DNA of 64,000 nucleotides. Source: Patella vulgata. Taxonomy: Eukaryota > Mollusca > Gastropoda > Patellidae. The notes under the pieces are model-generated. The model was not told the origin of the DNA and ran no database searches. It saw only the letters and a list, made by a program, of their open reading frames with translations. The stretch is from NCBI RefSeq assembly GCF_932274485.2, contig NC_065881.2:57112702-57176701 (forward strand). Direction: 5' to 3'. Shown here one piece after another: positions 11,183 through 23,617 of the stretch. The stretch's first letter is position 1. Each line of letters begins with the position of its first letter. The translations under genes were made by a program, and so were the position numbers.

Positions 11183-11241
11183 CATACCAAAGACGTACAA
11201 TTTTAAATTAATAACAAGAAATAACGACACAACAAACAGCG

Positions 11242-11269
11242 ATGGATTTTAACGAATACCGAAAAAGAG
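11242..11269 (+). CDS. Hdc: Histidine decarboxylase, coding exon 1
   Basis: Encodes MDFNEYRKR plus the first base of a glycine codon, then a donor GTATGT (intron phase 1). Residues match the start of animal histidine decarboxylases; the fly protein begins MDFKEYRQRGKEMVDY as I recall it, so joining to exon 2 leaves no residue unaccounted for. This ATG is chosen because it gives the family's exact N-terminal length. Histidine decarboxylase is a PLP-dependent group II decarboxylase that makes histamine from histidine, acting in the cytosol of histaminergic neurons and secretory cells. The exon is tiny and is separated from the rest by a 45.6-kb intron. Confidence 0.9.
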
Positions 11270-12414
11270 GTATGTGTTGTTTTGCTTTTTCTTCTGACAA
11301 TAATCTTTTTACTTATTCGAGTTAACATTTTTTAATTGAAAACAACTTATTTATCTGTATGAACATATTTCCGTTCCAAAAGTTATTTCTGTTGATTTTA
11401 AGTGGATCCAGATTCAGGTAAAGTTATCACAGCACTGTCGCGATATTATTCGTTTTTAAATTAATAGATTAGATACAATACTGTTTTTATTTTTCCTTTT
11501 TATTGTCAACAATAACCCTATACACTCTCATCAAGTAGAGTTATACATGTATGAAATTTTATTTAAGTAATTCAAAAGCGTTCTAACGAAATATATAAAT
11601 TATAAACTGACCTTGCTCTTTATGATGAAAGTCTAGGATCTATTTAAAGCATTCCCTTTCCTCATATTTTACCATACATATTACGCCAAATGACAACGAA
11701 TAAGATTTCTGTTAGAACCACATCTTAAAGTAGCTAAGTCTCTAACTCAATATCATCCAAAATCATCGACATTGAAAACACGAATTATTTGTCAATTTAA
11801 ATCAACATTGATGTTGTGATCTTACGGGGAAAAGATGGGCTTCTGATACCCAATAATTAAGACAAAATAAACATTTTACCATTGGTACACGAATCGTGTA
11901 CCATAGTGCGTTTTAGCGTCATTTGCAACAAGTGACCAGAAAGAACGAGGCTAGACATTTTCAACTGGAGAGCCTGCTCAATAGACTGGAATAACCAGAC
12001 GCTAGAAATTGTTATGGGGTTGAGACACAGGCCGTATTTCGCTGGACATATCTGATTTAAAATTAAGAGTCAAAACGGAAACAATTGAATGTAAATCAGT
12101 TTATATACAATCAGATTACATTATTATATTCGTTGCGACCTATTTGGGTCAGTTTCTAGGTCCCAAATATTAGCGATTTAGCTCCTTTAACATTTATCAT
12201 GGGTGCAAATGTTTGAACTATTTCAACCTAGACTAAATCACACATATATACTGTGTTGCGGAAGAGTATCAGGTCCTTGTATCTATGAAATTGTATAATG
12301 ACGTGGAATTACTAATACAGTACATACACGATTGCCTTGCTATAGTTGAATTATTTCGTAAATACGCGCCTGTGGGGGATTCTGTTGCACGTCGGAAATA
12401 CGCCTTTTATTTAA

Positions 12415-12625
12415 CAAGTACGAACGGTTCCGGTTTCAAATACCAGCTTTGAAATTTTTCAAGTCCAGCCTTCCAATTGTCAGTGGTGGCGATTGCGAGG
12501 AAAGTGTGCACAGTCGTTCGGTTTTGACGAAAAACCGAGGCCCATTTGCGTGCACGTTGATCTCCCCAAAACACCAGTCGGAAATATAAGTCAAAATCCT
12601 GACTCTTCCCATTGCACACGTTAAA
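12415..12625 (+). mobile_element. Degenerate SINE2 copy
   Basis: Carries the family landmarks GTCGTTCGG, CGAAAAACCGAGGCCC and GCGTGCACGT in the right order, with many substitutions. Minus-strand open frames here are incidental. Confidence 0.6.
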
Positions 12626-14767
12626 ATAGAAATAAAAATGACCGCACTATTGTGTTGACGAAACATTACATTCCATTCCTTTTTACCAAGTGGTATATAG
12701 TTTCAATTGGCACTATAAATGAAATTACCATGCCATTATATAATCTCTTATTTGTTCGCTAAAAGATTCTTATTGTCCAGACCAAGAGAGAATATGAAAA
12801 TACAATAGAGGCAAATTTGAATTGTCTCGCCAAAATAATAACATTGTAAATATGATTTCGTTTCGTTGTTTCGTTGGTGTAGTGAAGACGAGTAAAAGAA
12901 ACAGCTTTAAAATTAATAAACAAACCCAACAAACAATCGAAATATGATCAGTGTTTTAATCAGACTGCAGAGGCAATGACATAAAGCCAGAATGCACTTA
13001 CTCCTGGCTTCAATCTAATCTGGGGACCTCGGTTGTCGAGTGATTAGGGACTGGTCTTTTGTAGTCTAGAATGTAGAGATTCGTATCACAACGGGGGTAG
13101 GGGGGCATGAAAACTCGGATTTCAAGTCTGCGGGATTGATAAGGGAAAAAAACCTCCCTGGCAACGCATGTAACTACCATTAAGTTAAAGATAGCTCTTT
13201 ATCCAATTCTTACAAAATGGCAACCCTTAGGGAATAAAGCAGGATCTGCTTATTACAAGTCTTTCTTTAGGCCTGAAATGCTATCTAAATTATCAATTAG
13301 ACATTAATTAACTTATCCAGACCATAATAAACTCTCGATGTCAAGGCTAGCCTTCGATGTTGGCTGGATTAGATTCCTATATGCCGCTAACGGCCACTGA
13401 TAATTAAATCAGAAAAAGTGGATAATCGAGACTATGCTGTTTATATTAATGATTTTAGTAATGATGACCGAGACTATGCAAAAATTTCACCCGCTTCTTT
13501 CTCGGCTCATAGTGGATCAATTTGACTGAAATTTTCAGCAAATTACCTTTACACTATCTAGTTTTTAACTATTATACCGAGAACTGCCATCTCTTTATCT
13601 TATCTCCCATAATGTATCTTTAAGCCCCTTTGTGATTCATTTTGGTAGAATTACAAAGTTTCCAGCCAAACCCTGCATACTCAGGTTTATTTTCTTGCCG
13701 ATGTAAGTAATCATCGCGATTGTTCAGTGCATGGGCTACTTTACCCAGTAAACCAGATCATTTAGCTATCATACCCGAACGTGAAACTTTCAGACACGAT
13801 AAAGACTACATGTTGTCATTTTGGTGATTTGCATAAATAAACCCACGACCCCTTTAACCATCCACGTGAATAACCCGCAAGACACGTTTCCCCACAGGGT
13901 TTACAGTTCTCTAAACAAATATTTTTGTTTCTTTGCATAGACGAACAGTAAAGAACTTAAAATAGTCGCCATTCCTGTTTATTGGACAAAACAAAATTAA
14001 ACAAAAGATATTTTCCTTTTTATGAATGATTGATTTTTGTTACGTTTTCTGTCCATTGATTTATTGTTCCCTTATTGAAGAGTGTAAAATTATTTATATT
14101 ACAAACTGAATTATAATCACCACAATTGGTTAATTTTGACTCGTTATTATTTTTTTACTGTACACAGTTGGTGGTATGTAAAAGGTCTTCTATTATAGCG
14201 TTTGTCAGCGTGATAACAGGCATCGTTCGAATCATACGCAGTGTTTCGTTTGATTAGACCTATTATATAGGGGGATTTCTCAGACCTTGCTTCGGGAATA
14301 TGCGTCCGAATACAACATGACGCTGTACACATAACCTTAACTAACTTAGGCTACACTCAAAACAGTGGTGGCGTTTTTGCTGGGTGGGGGCATTGGACCA
14401 GGAACTTCGAGTGCTACTAATCTTGTTCTTTTTCTTGAGGGCTCTGCGAAACTTGACATGCTTGCCATTAGACAATCGCGCAATTGATATGACTTCACAT
14501 CTAATTTAAACAAAACAATGAAACTTCAAAATATTCCTACTACTTTTATTATCAATTTAATGGGTCGCAACGCATATAATAATTAATCTGATTTTATATA
14601 AAATGATTTACATTCAATTGTTTCCGTTTTGACTCTAATTTCAAATCAGTTATGTCCAGCGAAATACGGCATGAGTCTCAACCGAATTTCAATTTCTAGT
14701 GTCTGGTTATTGCGCATGCCCACCAGATAAATGGCGTTACCTTTTGACAGGAGTTTTGGAATATGTC

Positions 14768-15137
14768 CAATCTGGTTAAAACACAGATCGTATTTCGTTT
14801 CGTTTTTATAGTTCAAAATTTCGTTTTACTTGTCTTTACTACACTTGGATCTGGAAGAGTTGTTATTTAACTCGTGTTCTGAATGGTGTCAGGGATAAGC
14901 CAATGAAACGGTCTGTTACGGCGAGCTTTAGGCGTGTTTTGTACAGAACTGTGGGTAATCCACTAGTAACATCAATGCTGATTGGTTAATCAAATGTCTG
15001 ACATCATAGGGTCATAAGTCGGTCTTTTGACCCCTGACGTGACCTATCGTTATAACTTGTCAGATCTTCATGTAGTGTAGGCCATCGAAAGTATAAAAAA
15101 ACGAAACGAAACATGGATTTGTATTTTAATCAGATTG
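14768..15137. mobile_element. 370-bp TIR element with 10-bp duplication (family N)
   Basis: Ends CAATCTGGTTAAAACACA and its imperfect reverse complement TTTTAATCAGATTG, followed inward by CGTTTCGTTT-type repeats. Flanked by GGAATATGTC at 14758-14767 and 15138-15147. A 9-11 bp duplication is typical of Mutator-like elements, but no transposase is present. A second, left-truncated copy lies at 57615-57954. It is inserted in the right arm of family G. Confidence 0.75.
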
Positions 15138-15365
15138 GGAATATGTCTAGTCTCGTTCTTTCTGGTCAGTTGTTAACTGACACTGAAACGCACGATTCGT
15201 GTACCAGTGGTAAAATGTTTATTTTGTCTTAAATATAGGATATCAGAGGCCTACCCTTTCCCGGTAAGATAACAACATCAATGTTGATTTGAATTGACAA
15301 ATAATTCGCGTTTTCAACGTGTAAGACTTTGGATGATGTTAAGTTAGAGACTTAGATACTTTAAA

Positions 15366-15897
15366 TCATTTCAAAGGGAAAACATGCATAGATATACATA
15401 TTTCATACTCTACTCTTTGGCACTGCCTTAATAGTTAACACCAACCATCACATTGGCGAAAACATGTAAATCAAGTAATAATATTGACAAGCACATCATA
15501 CTAATACAATTTTATTAATTCCTTGATGATCTTGTCCCCTTTCATGCTGCCCGGGCTCCCATGTCCTAAGCAACATCATTTTACCGTGAAATGATCAAAG
15601 TTCGTTATAAATTTATTGATGACATAAACGATACCATAAAACTAACGTGAAGTTTTATCGCACCACGTTTTTCTTCCTGATTAAAAAAATGAAATGTTAT
15701 CATGGAGATTACCACTCTTTTATGCATTTTTGGGAATTCTACTGCCCATTCCTTAATTTGATTGTTGACGAATTTTCAACTCCTGTACGTGACTGGTAAC
15801 CATACCAAAAATATACTTGTTTCAGAGAGAATAACTATAGATTCATGCAACGGTGACAAGAGGGAACCCATCTGGAACTTTCTCGGCGAATACCGGA

Positions 15898-15936
<39 letters not shown>

Positions 15937-16688
15937 ATTTCGGCTTATTTTATCTGACAATTGAAAACTATTTATTTAAAATATTTTGAATTTGTGTCAA
16001 TCACCACCCACCAAGTTTAGACATAATATTCACAGGAATGTAACAAAATCCACATTTGAGTCATTTGGTGCCGATCAGTAACAGAGTTCAGACAATTCAA
16101 TAAAAAAAGACAATCATGTCGTTTATTGGATGATTTGTGTGGAATTTACCCACAGGACGAACCAGCTCAGCTTTACAAACGTTTGTAAGCATAATAATAT
16201 AGCTAACATGTCATTGTCTTATCCTAGACAGATTGATCCCGAACTATAGTTAACTGACAAAAACAAAGCAACGTACAGAATTCGTTCAGGAAATGTAGAT
16301 TCTAGTAACATATCTACATAGCATTAATGTACTATTTTTCAGCCCACTATTATTATTATTATTAGGGTTCTGGTGCGAAACACTACTGTTGAAATTATTA
16401 GGGTAAATTAAGTTTCGAAGTAAATTTATTCAAAATTACAGATTTTCAAATTTTGAAACAGTATGGCTGTCTTTGTGGCTTATAAACGGGCTGATATTTA
16501 TTGTATGAATCGGTATTGATGTGCAGTGACATTAGTTAAAATACTGAATTTTATGGGTATGCAAAAAGGAAATAACGTAATTTTTTAGAATGTGTGTGTG
16601 TTTTTGTCCCTTTCTGAACACTTTTGGGGAGGTGGTAAATATAAGCTGATCTAGATTTATAGCTAAGGTGTTTGAATGCCGAATTTTT
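15366..16688. other. Unassigned intron sequence
   Basis: AT-rich, no exon recognised; contains a (CT)14 microsatellite at 15904-15931 and a short (ATT)n near 16350. Confidence 0.55.
15904..15931 (+). repeat. (CT)14 microsatellite
   Basis: Uninterrupted CT dinucleotides, 28 bases. Confidence 0.95.
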
Positions 16689-18420
16689 GTCCCCCGCCTT
16701 TCGAAGAAAGCAGGGGACTATTAAAATGGGTTCGTCCGTCTGTCAGTCTGTCTGTCTGTCCGTCTGTCTGTCCGTCACACTTTTTGGGACACAATAACTC
16801 TCTTCCTAATTGAGCTAGAATGTTCAAACTTGGTGTATGTGTTTATTAGGTCAATGCCTTGATGGAGTTCGAAGATGAGCATTTTCCGCTTAGGGTAAGC
16901 AGAGATAAGCAATTTGATTGGTTGATGCTTTGGGACACGATAACTCTCTTCCTAATTGGGCTAGAATGTTCAAACTTGGTGTATGTGTTGATTAGGTCAA
17001 TGCCTTGATGGAGTTCGAAGATGAGCATTTTCCGCTTAGGGTAAGCAGAGATAAGCAATTTGATTGGTTGATGCTTTGGGACACGATAACTTTTAATTGA
17101 GCTAGAATGTTCAAACTTGGTGTATGTGTTTATTAGGTCAATGCCTTGATGGAGTTCGAAGATGAGCATTTTCCGCTTAGGGTAAGCAGAGATAAGCAAT
17201 TTGATTGGTTGACACTTTGGGGCACGATAACTCTCTTCCTAATTGAGCTAGAATGTTCAAACTTGGTGTATGTGTTGATTAGGTCAATGCCTTGATGGAG
17301 TTCGAAGATGAGCATTTTCCGCTTAGGGTAAGCAGAGATAAGCAATTTGATTGGTTGATGCTTTGGGACACGATAACTTTAGTTCTAATTAAGTGAGATT
17401 GATGAAACTTGGTGTATAGTTTCATTACAGTAATACCTTGACTAAGTTTGATAATGAGCATTTTCTGCTCAGGGTAAGCAGAGCGATACGCAATTTGATT
17501 GGTCGAGACTTTGGAAAACAATAACTCTCCTACTTTGATTGTCCCCCGCCTTTCGAAGAAAGCAGGGAACTATTAAAATGGGTTCGTCCGTCTGTCTGTT
17601 TGTCTGTCTGTCCGTTCCGCTTATGGTAAGCAGAGATAAACAATTTGATTGGTTGATCTTCGAATTGAGTAAATGTTCATGCGTATTGTCCCCCGCCTTT
17701 CGAAGAAAGCAGGGAACTATTAAAATGGGTTCGTCCGTCTGTCTGTTTGTCTGTCCGTTCCGCTTAGGGTAAGCAGAGATAAACAATTTGATTGGAAGCT
17801 CGTTTATATAGTTTATGCTTTAGTTCTTGAAGAAGCTTTCCAATGTATTACCCCTGTAATTCCTCCTCTTTTATCTGTACAATATTTTCGAAAAAAATGA
17901 AACGAAATCCACTTATGTATACATTTAGGTTACATTATAGCCTACATGTCCCGACTCAACTTGCCACATTACATGTCATAATATTATAACCAGGTATTGA
18001 TAAAAGCATCAATTGAGCAATTCCAATACAATCCAATACAATGAATATAGGCAAGGTAAATAAACAAATAAATGGAAAAAACAAATTGAAAAAGAAACTA
18101 TTATAAATTAATTAAATATGTAGTATGCAATAATGAATTGACATTTAATGACAGAAAGAAAACAGTGAACTTTGCACAACTTGCAGCAAGATGGAAAATA
18201 GACCCGTTGATACAACCAAACTCTAGATCTGTAGGCATAGAGCATGTTTTCCCCTTAATATGCTATAATTATTCCATCAAAAACATTGTATGCTTAGACT
18301 ATAAGTAAAGATATACTGTTTGATTGTTCAATACTTTGTAAAAGATAATTTGTGATAAATTTATATGTGTCCTCTAATTATTTTCCTATTTCGGCGGGGG
18401 ACATCAGCCTCACTGTTGGC
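16689..18420 (+). mobile_element. Satellite-cored element, family C, copy 1
   Basis: Begins GTCCCCCGCCTTTCGAAGAA, closes a hairpin with CAGGGGAC, then ACTATTAAAATGGG and a (GTCT)n run. The core has tandem ~146-bp units (GATGGAGTTCGAAGATGAGC at 16861, 17007, 17148, 17293). It ends with TTTCGGCGGGGGACATCAGC near 18420, so GTCCCCCGCC and GGCGGGGGAC form subterminal inverted repeats. Two extra copies of the left-end module start at 17541 and 17688. Layout (hairpin end, microsatellite, ~150-bp satellite core, inverted repeats) matches pearl/HINE non-autonomous elements. Long minus-strand frames at 16846-17786 are readings through the repeat units, not genes. Confidence 0.75.
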
Positions 18421-18541
18421 TTGTTTAATTTAATGGTAAATGAATATTATTATTTTGAAATGTATATTAATCTTTTTTTATTTTTCTTGAACATGTAATA
18501 TTAATGTAAGTAAACTACTCGAAATAGATGGAAAAAAACAT

Positions 18542-20080
18542 TATATACTATTCAAAAAAAGTAGGGGATATTTGATTTTGGGGGCATAATACTAAAATAT
18601 GCAAATGACTACGAAAAAAGTCACTATAGAACCTAACAGAAGAAACATTTCCAGTTACATGTGACGCCCAAACGCACCAATAGCTACCGCATGGAATGCA
18701 TGTGATGCTTGGGATCATCATGGGGGTCCAACCCAAGATTTGCACGACTCTGACTTTGAATGTTACAGTCATTGTGGCATTGAATTCCAGGGTGGAAACA
18801 TCAGTTTAATTGTTTTAGTGACCAGAAAACAAATTTTGATATGCGTCGGCTTACCCAAAATGAAAGGTTACGTGCCCTTGGCATGCTACAGATCGGCACA
18901 ACACAGGCGGTTGTGGCGCGGACGATGAATGTTTCTCAGTCTGTCATAAGCAGGCTATGGTCCAGATACCGTGATACACAATCTGTACAGGACAGACCAC
19001 GCTCAGGTCGACCAAGGGCGACAACTCAAGCCCAGGATCGATTTATCCGTACCTTGGCCTTGAGAAATCGTGTCATCACAGCAAATCAGATCAGCGCTCG
19101 TCTTCAAACAGACACTGGTGTGAGAGTGAGTGGCCAGACGATTCGGAATCGACTGCATAGGGGTCACCTTCGCGCCCGACGTCCTCGCGTGATCCCTTGT
19201 TTGAGAGATCATCACATTCAGGCAAGACGTCGTTGGTGTAGGGATCGTCAACACTGGGATAATCGACGCTGGAGCAATGTGATGTTTTCAGATGAGTCAA
19301 GGTTCACTGTTGATTTTTTGGACAGACGTAGGAGGGTGTGGCGTCGTAGGAACGAGCGCTTCTAAGACGTTAACGTCATCAGACATGATCGATTTGGGGG
19401 TGGTTCTGTTATGGTGTGGGGAGGCATCACTGTTGCTGGAAGAACGGCTTTACATGTTGTTGCAGGGCGTGTTACAGGCCAGTACTACCGGGACAACATC
19501 TTGGCAGTCCATGTTGTGCCGTTCGCACGACGTCATGGCCGCCGTTTCATCTTCCAGGATGACAACGCAAGATGTCACAGGGCCAGGATCGTTACAGGTT
19601 ACCTCCAACAACAGAACATCACCACATTACCTTGGCCAGCACTGAGTCCCGACCTCTCCCCCATCGAGCATGTCTGGGACATGCTTGGACAGAGGTTACG
19701 TCAACGTCAACAACGTCCTGCCAATGTCCAAGAACTTGCTGCTGCGTTGCAACAGGAATGGGACAATCTGGACAAAAATGACCTTAGACGTCTCATTAGG
19801 AGTATGCCACGTCGGATCAATGCTTGTTTGGCAAACAGAGGAGGATTTACCCGTTACTGACTTGGTTGTGATGCTGTGGTAACTTTGCTGTTTGACCCCG
19901 GGTATCATTTTACCCTTATAATGGTCAGTCTGTGCCTTACTTAGTCTAACGATCATTTGGAATAAATCGATGAATGTGAACTTCATTTCATTTTGTCATT
20001 TGTTTCTTCGTCAGTTTCATTAGGTGACTTTAATAACACTTAAAAATCAAATATCCCCTACTTTTTTTGAATAGTATATA
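18542..20080 (+). mobile_element. Tc1-family DNA transposon, nearly whole
   Basis: 1,539 bp with perfect 38-bp terminal inverted repeats (TATATACTATTCAAAAAAAG at the left), including the TA target dinucleotides. It encodes one transposase with the DD34E signature. Identical repeats and an almost open reading frame suggest a recent insertion. A deleted relative with a slightly different end (TACTCTTC for TACTATTC) is at 52810-53532. Confidence 0.95.
18841..19860 (+). pseudogene. Tc1 transposase (DD34E), one in-frame stop
   Basis: 339 codons from the ATG at 18841 to the TGA at 19858. N-terminal helix-turn-helix region (about residues 5-45, QAVVARTMNVSQSVISRLW), then a GRPR-type basic motif (RSGRPRATT), second DNA-binding half (about 75-115), and the catalytic domain: first Asp in FSDESRF, second in QDDNARCH, and Glu in SPDLSPIEHVWD, with exactly 34 residues between the last two. 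A TAA at codon 175 interrupts it between the first and second catalytic residues; the rest of the frame is open and unshifted. In this form the enzyme is inactive, although the break is a single codon, so the copy is probably young. Family length is about 340 residues, so nothing else is missing. Confidence 0.93.
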
Positions 20081-20278
20081 AGACTGGCGCCAATGCAAAT
20101 TTGCAAACTTAGACTGGCCTTTTTGAGGAGATAAGGTGAAAAATGGAATTTATTCTGTAATTCTTCAAATACGAGGGTAGACCAATATCGTATGTATTTC
20201 TCAACACTTAATATTAGTTTCAGGCAGTACCGTATTTAGATGATGATGGGCTCTAGGCCCCGCCCAACCCTCACGAAT

Positions 20279-20654
20279 GCAGGAAGATGAAAATGTTTTT
20301 GAACCACAATAGAACAAGTCGAGGATGATGACGGATGTTAAGACTACCGTGCTTGTAAGAAAGGCTTATGACAGTGTATAAAATACTATAAAACTTGACC
20401 GGGGGCCCCTAAATTTTGAGACCCTATAGGCTGCAGTCTGCCAACCCAATAGGTAAATACGACATCGCAGGGAGATGAAAGTGTTTTTGAACCACAGTAG
20501 AACAAGTCGAGGATAATGGCGGATGTTTAAGACTACCGTGCTTGTAAGAAAGGCTTATGACAGTGTCAAAAATACTATAAATCTTGGCCGGGGCCCCGTA
20601 AATTTTGAGATCCTATAAGCTGCAGTATGCCAACCCAATACGTAAATCCGACAC
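20279..20654 (+). repeat. Tandem duplication, 188-bp unit x2
   Basis: Unit starts GCAGG(A/G)AGATGAAA and includes GACTACCGTGCTTGTAAGAA and GGCTTATGACAGTGT. The copies begin at 20279 and 20467 and differ at scattered positions. Not recognised as any known family. Confidence 0.8.
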
Positions 20655-21368
20655 TGGCTGCCGTTGTATATTATTTATGAAATAACGTGATATCTATTCG
20701 CCTAGGGCAAAACAAGTCAATCTATGTCCAGCCATCTTGGAAGGAGAATTGTTTTGACCTATGTTAAGACGCAATTTAGTTTTCAATGAATTAAGCGGAT
20801 ATTTTGTTAATGTATTTCCTAACAATAATGAGGTTAGTGGATTAAAGGTGCTTTCCTTTTCTATGCCTTCCATGTTGATAGGTCTATAGATGATATAACA
20901 GTACGTATATTATAGATCTATGGAGGCGGTTATTATTCTCAATGTATAATATCATATTACTTTAAATATCATAACCTGCTGTAGGAGGTGATATAGGTTC
21001 TAAGCACGATTGCCGCTTTGGAAATAAAATGACTCCAATATTGGTATATTAAGATACTATCATCAAATCTCCTTTTAAACCTATAAAAAGTTGTTTAAAT
21101 ATCCATTTATATGCACGGGTTGTTTCAGATTAAGATTAGCCATTGCTTCTATGATGGGCAACGAGAAATTGATCTGTTCTATCTCTGTGGTGATACAATC
21201 GCTAAAAGACCTGGCAATATTCAAGAGAGAGTTTTTTTTATATTATTATCTAACTTGTCGGTTTGAAATGTGATGGTTATTATAAATGTGACAAGATTAA
21301 TATGGTGGCATATCTTTTAGAAATCTCCACAAACCTAACTCTCATATAAAATATAGCAAAGATGTGTA

Positions 21369-21550
21369 GTGTTGGCGTCTTTTTAAATTTAAACCAATGC
21401 GGTGGGCGGAGGAGTAGGAATCTTCAATGGACCAGGGTTAAAGTTTTTTTAAACTCAGATTATGTATCAATTTTTATGTTGGCGTCTTTTTATATTTAAA
21501 TAAATGGGTGGACGGAGGGGGAGGGGATCTTCAACGGACCAGGGTTAATG
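21369..21550 (+). repeat. Local duplication, ~108-bp spacing
   Basis: GTTGGCGTCTTTTTA and GACCAGGGTTAA each occur twice in the same order, about 108 bases apart. Confidence 0.7.
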
Positions 21551-23473
21551 TTACCACACTCACCGTTGTCATCATCCAGATTTCATTTCATTTGTTTAAA
21601 ACTCAGATAATGTAACAATTTTTGTCCTTGTATCGTGAAGTTGCCCTTTTTTGGGTCTACCTCAGTACCCATTTAAAGAATAATTAATGCGCTACGCATC
21701 CTAAGCTTACCGTATTGGTTAGCAATCGGTAGTTAATTACTTGAGTTTAAGAAATCATCTTAATAAGAAAAATAATCATTACGTGTTAGTTAATAATAAG
21801 GAGAATTTTTCGCCCAGGTCCAAATCTTCCACCTATTTAGCTGAAAGTAATGACGGATGTCATACACATGATGCAACTTCTCATATTTGAGGAGTTCACA
21901 CAGCTAGGTAACAATTTTTATGACATATTTGTATTGTAACTGGTGCATCCCATATAATTCTTCGATCCCGATAAGTTAACCTCATAGGTTCTTAATGCTA
22001 GTTTTTATGAACAATGCCAAAGGTAAAACGTAAAAAAAAACAAGTACGAACGGAGCATATCGTGAACACAAACATTTTGGAACATACATAAGTATGCTAA
22101 GTTTCATATGGATCGTACTTGAGTTGGCGGAGCCTTAAGATTTTAACGAAGGGTGCCTCCCCAACAAGAACTAGAAGAAGAAGAAGTAGCGCTTGGGGAT
22201 CAGTTCTGGTCAAAACACATAAAACAAACAAAAGAGCAAAAAAAAAAAAATAATCCCAGAGGTTTGTAATCTTTGATTTTATCAAGCAATTAGCAAATAA
22301 ATATCCCAAAACATCTACTCAAAACTGAAATGATATAGTCATAGATTTTTTGGTAACTATGACAGGAATCAGTAACCACCTGATCCGGCCATGACTTATC
22401 AATAAAAATAGAAAACGATGAAATTTCAATCGTTGACATTTAATGTGATTCACAGAATGGACGCATACGAATTGAATGGGATAATTGACTTAACTTCAAG
22501 TGAGTTCATTAGATGAAGTTGAATTGTTGATACATTAAGACGATAAATGAAATTTTATTCTCACTAAAACAATAATTGCCGATCGACCCAGACGTACTAC
22601 GTTCTTTTTATTCTGTGTTAGAAGACGGCAAAACGACGGGAAGTTTTGCTCTTTGTGATTTATCTGTTGATTTTTATGGTTTAATAATATACGGTATGAA
22701 ACATACGACTTTGATCTATAATCGACCAAATTTAGTAGACCAGAAAGGAAACACATGTTACTATAAATAGCTATGATATATCAATATATTTACTACTAAG
22801 TAGAAAAAACATACGGAAACAAAAGGATTTATATTCTTCTCTTCTATCTTATAAATAACCCTCGTAATTGGTCAATAATTATTGGATTCCTTCTTTTTAG
22901 CACTGTATATTCATATTTTTGAACAAATTATTTAATTGATTAATTGTTCTACAATGTAGTTGTTTAATTGACACGATCAGATTTTTAACTTGTTTTAGTT
23001 GTTTAACTTAAAACAATCAGATTTTTACTTTAATACCGATTAATGGCATAAATTTCCAGTACAGGTATCTCTATGTGGTCTGCTTTTTCAAACTGTTATT
23101 CTTCAGTCGGTCTCATCTGTCAGGTGGATGCTGTTCTGTGGTTGATTGGTTTTGGATTGTCTGTGCCTGTACTGTTAGTTTTATGGTTGGTTGGGCAATT
23201 GGGCTGTTAGGTTTATTTTCCAAAGTAATTTACAATTTTCAATGTAATACCACTGGAATGGTCATAACACTGCTGTTTCTTAGCCATTTACCGAACACCA
23301 AATAAAAGGACCATTTCAACTACAAAGAACAATCTCGATTTATTCTCGTTTTATGTTTTGATAAGAATAGTAATTTGCTGTAGCGCTGTGTTGATGGAAT
23401 TTAGCAAATGTGAAACGATTAAATTATTTTTGCTGTCCGCTAATATTTGCCGTTGTCTTTTTTCTTTGATCAA

Positions 23474-23617
23474 TATTTTAATTCATAATATTTCATTATC
23501 AAGCTTGATTTTCATGATTCACGCAGTAATGTATTCCATTGGCAAATTATTTTACATAATTTTAATTCATAATATTTTATTACCCAGCTTTGTTCTCATG
23601 ATTCACGCAGTAATGTA
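23474..23617 (+). repeat. Local duplication, ~84-bp spacing
   Basis: ATTTTAATTCATAATATTT through CATGATTCACGCAGTAATGT is present at 23474 and again at 23558 with few changes. Confidence 0.8.

Larger units (their letters stand above)
11724..15365. mobile_element. 3.6-kb long-TIR element (family G)
   Basis: A left arm (about 11724-12150) is matched in inverted orientation by 14565-15365. Shared stretches include ATTGATGTTGT, ACCAGAAAGAACGAG, GCCGTATTTCGCTGGACAT and AAAACGGAAACAATTGAATG. The right arm is longer because a 370-bp element sits in it (14768-15137). A solo left-arm copy occurs at 43438-43720, so the family is dispersed. The interior (12190-14560) has no recognised transposase, contains a degenerate SINE2 and a tRNA-like stretch near 13024. 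Classification unknown. Confidence 0.7.

Noticed and set aside
13024-13200. tRNA-like stretch (GGTTGTCGAGTGATTAGGG with a weak B-box)
   Set aside because: Could be the head of a third SINE, but only one copy was seen and the fold is poor.
16846-17786. Series of minus-strand open frames with repeated protein wording
   Set aside because: They read through ~146-bp satellite units and the (GTCT)n run of family C; the repeated peptide simply mirrors the DNA repeat.
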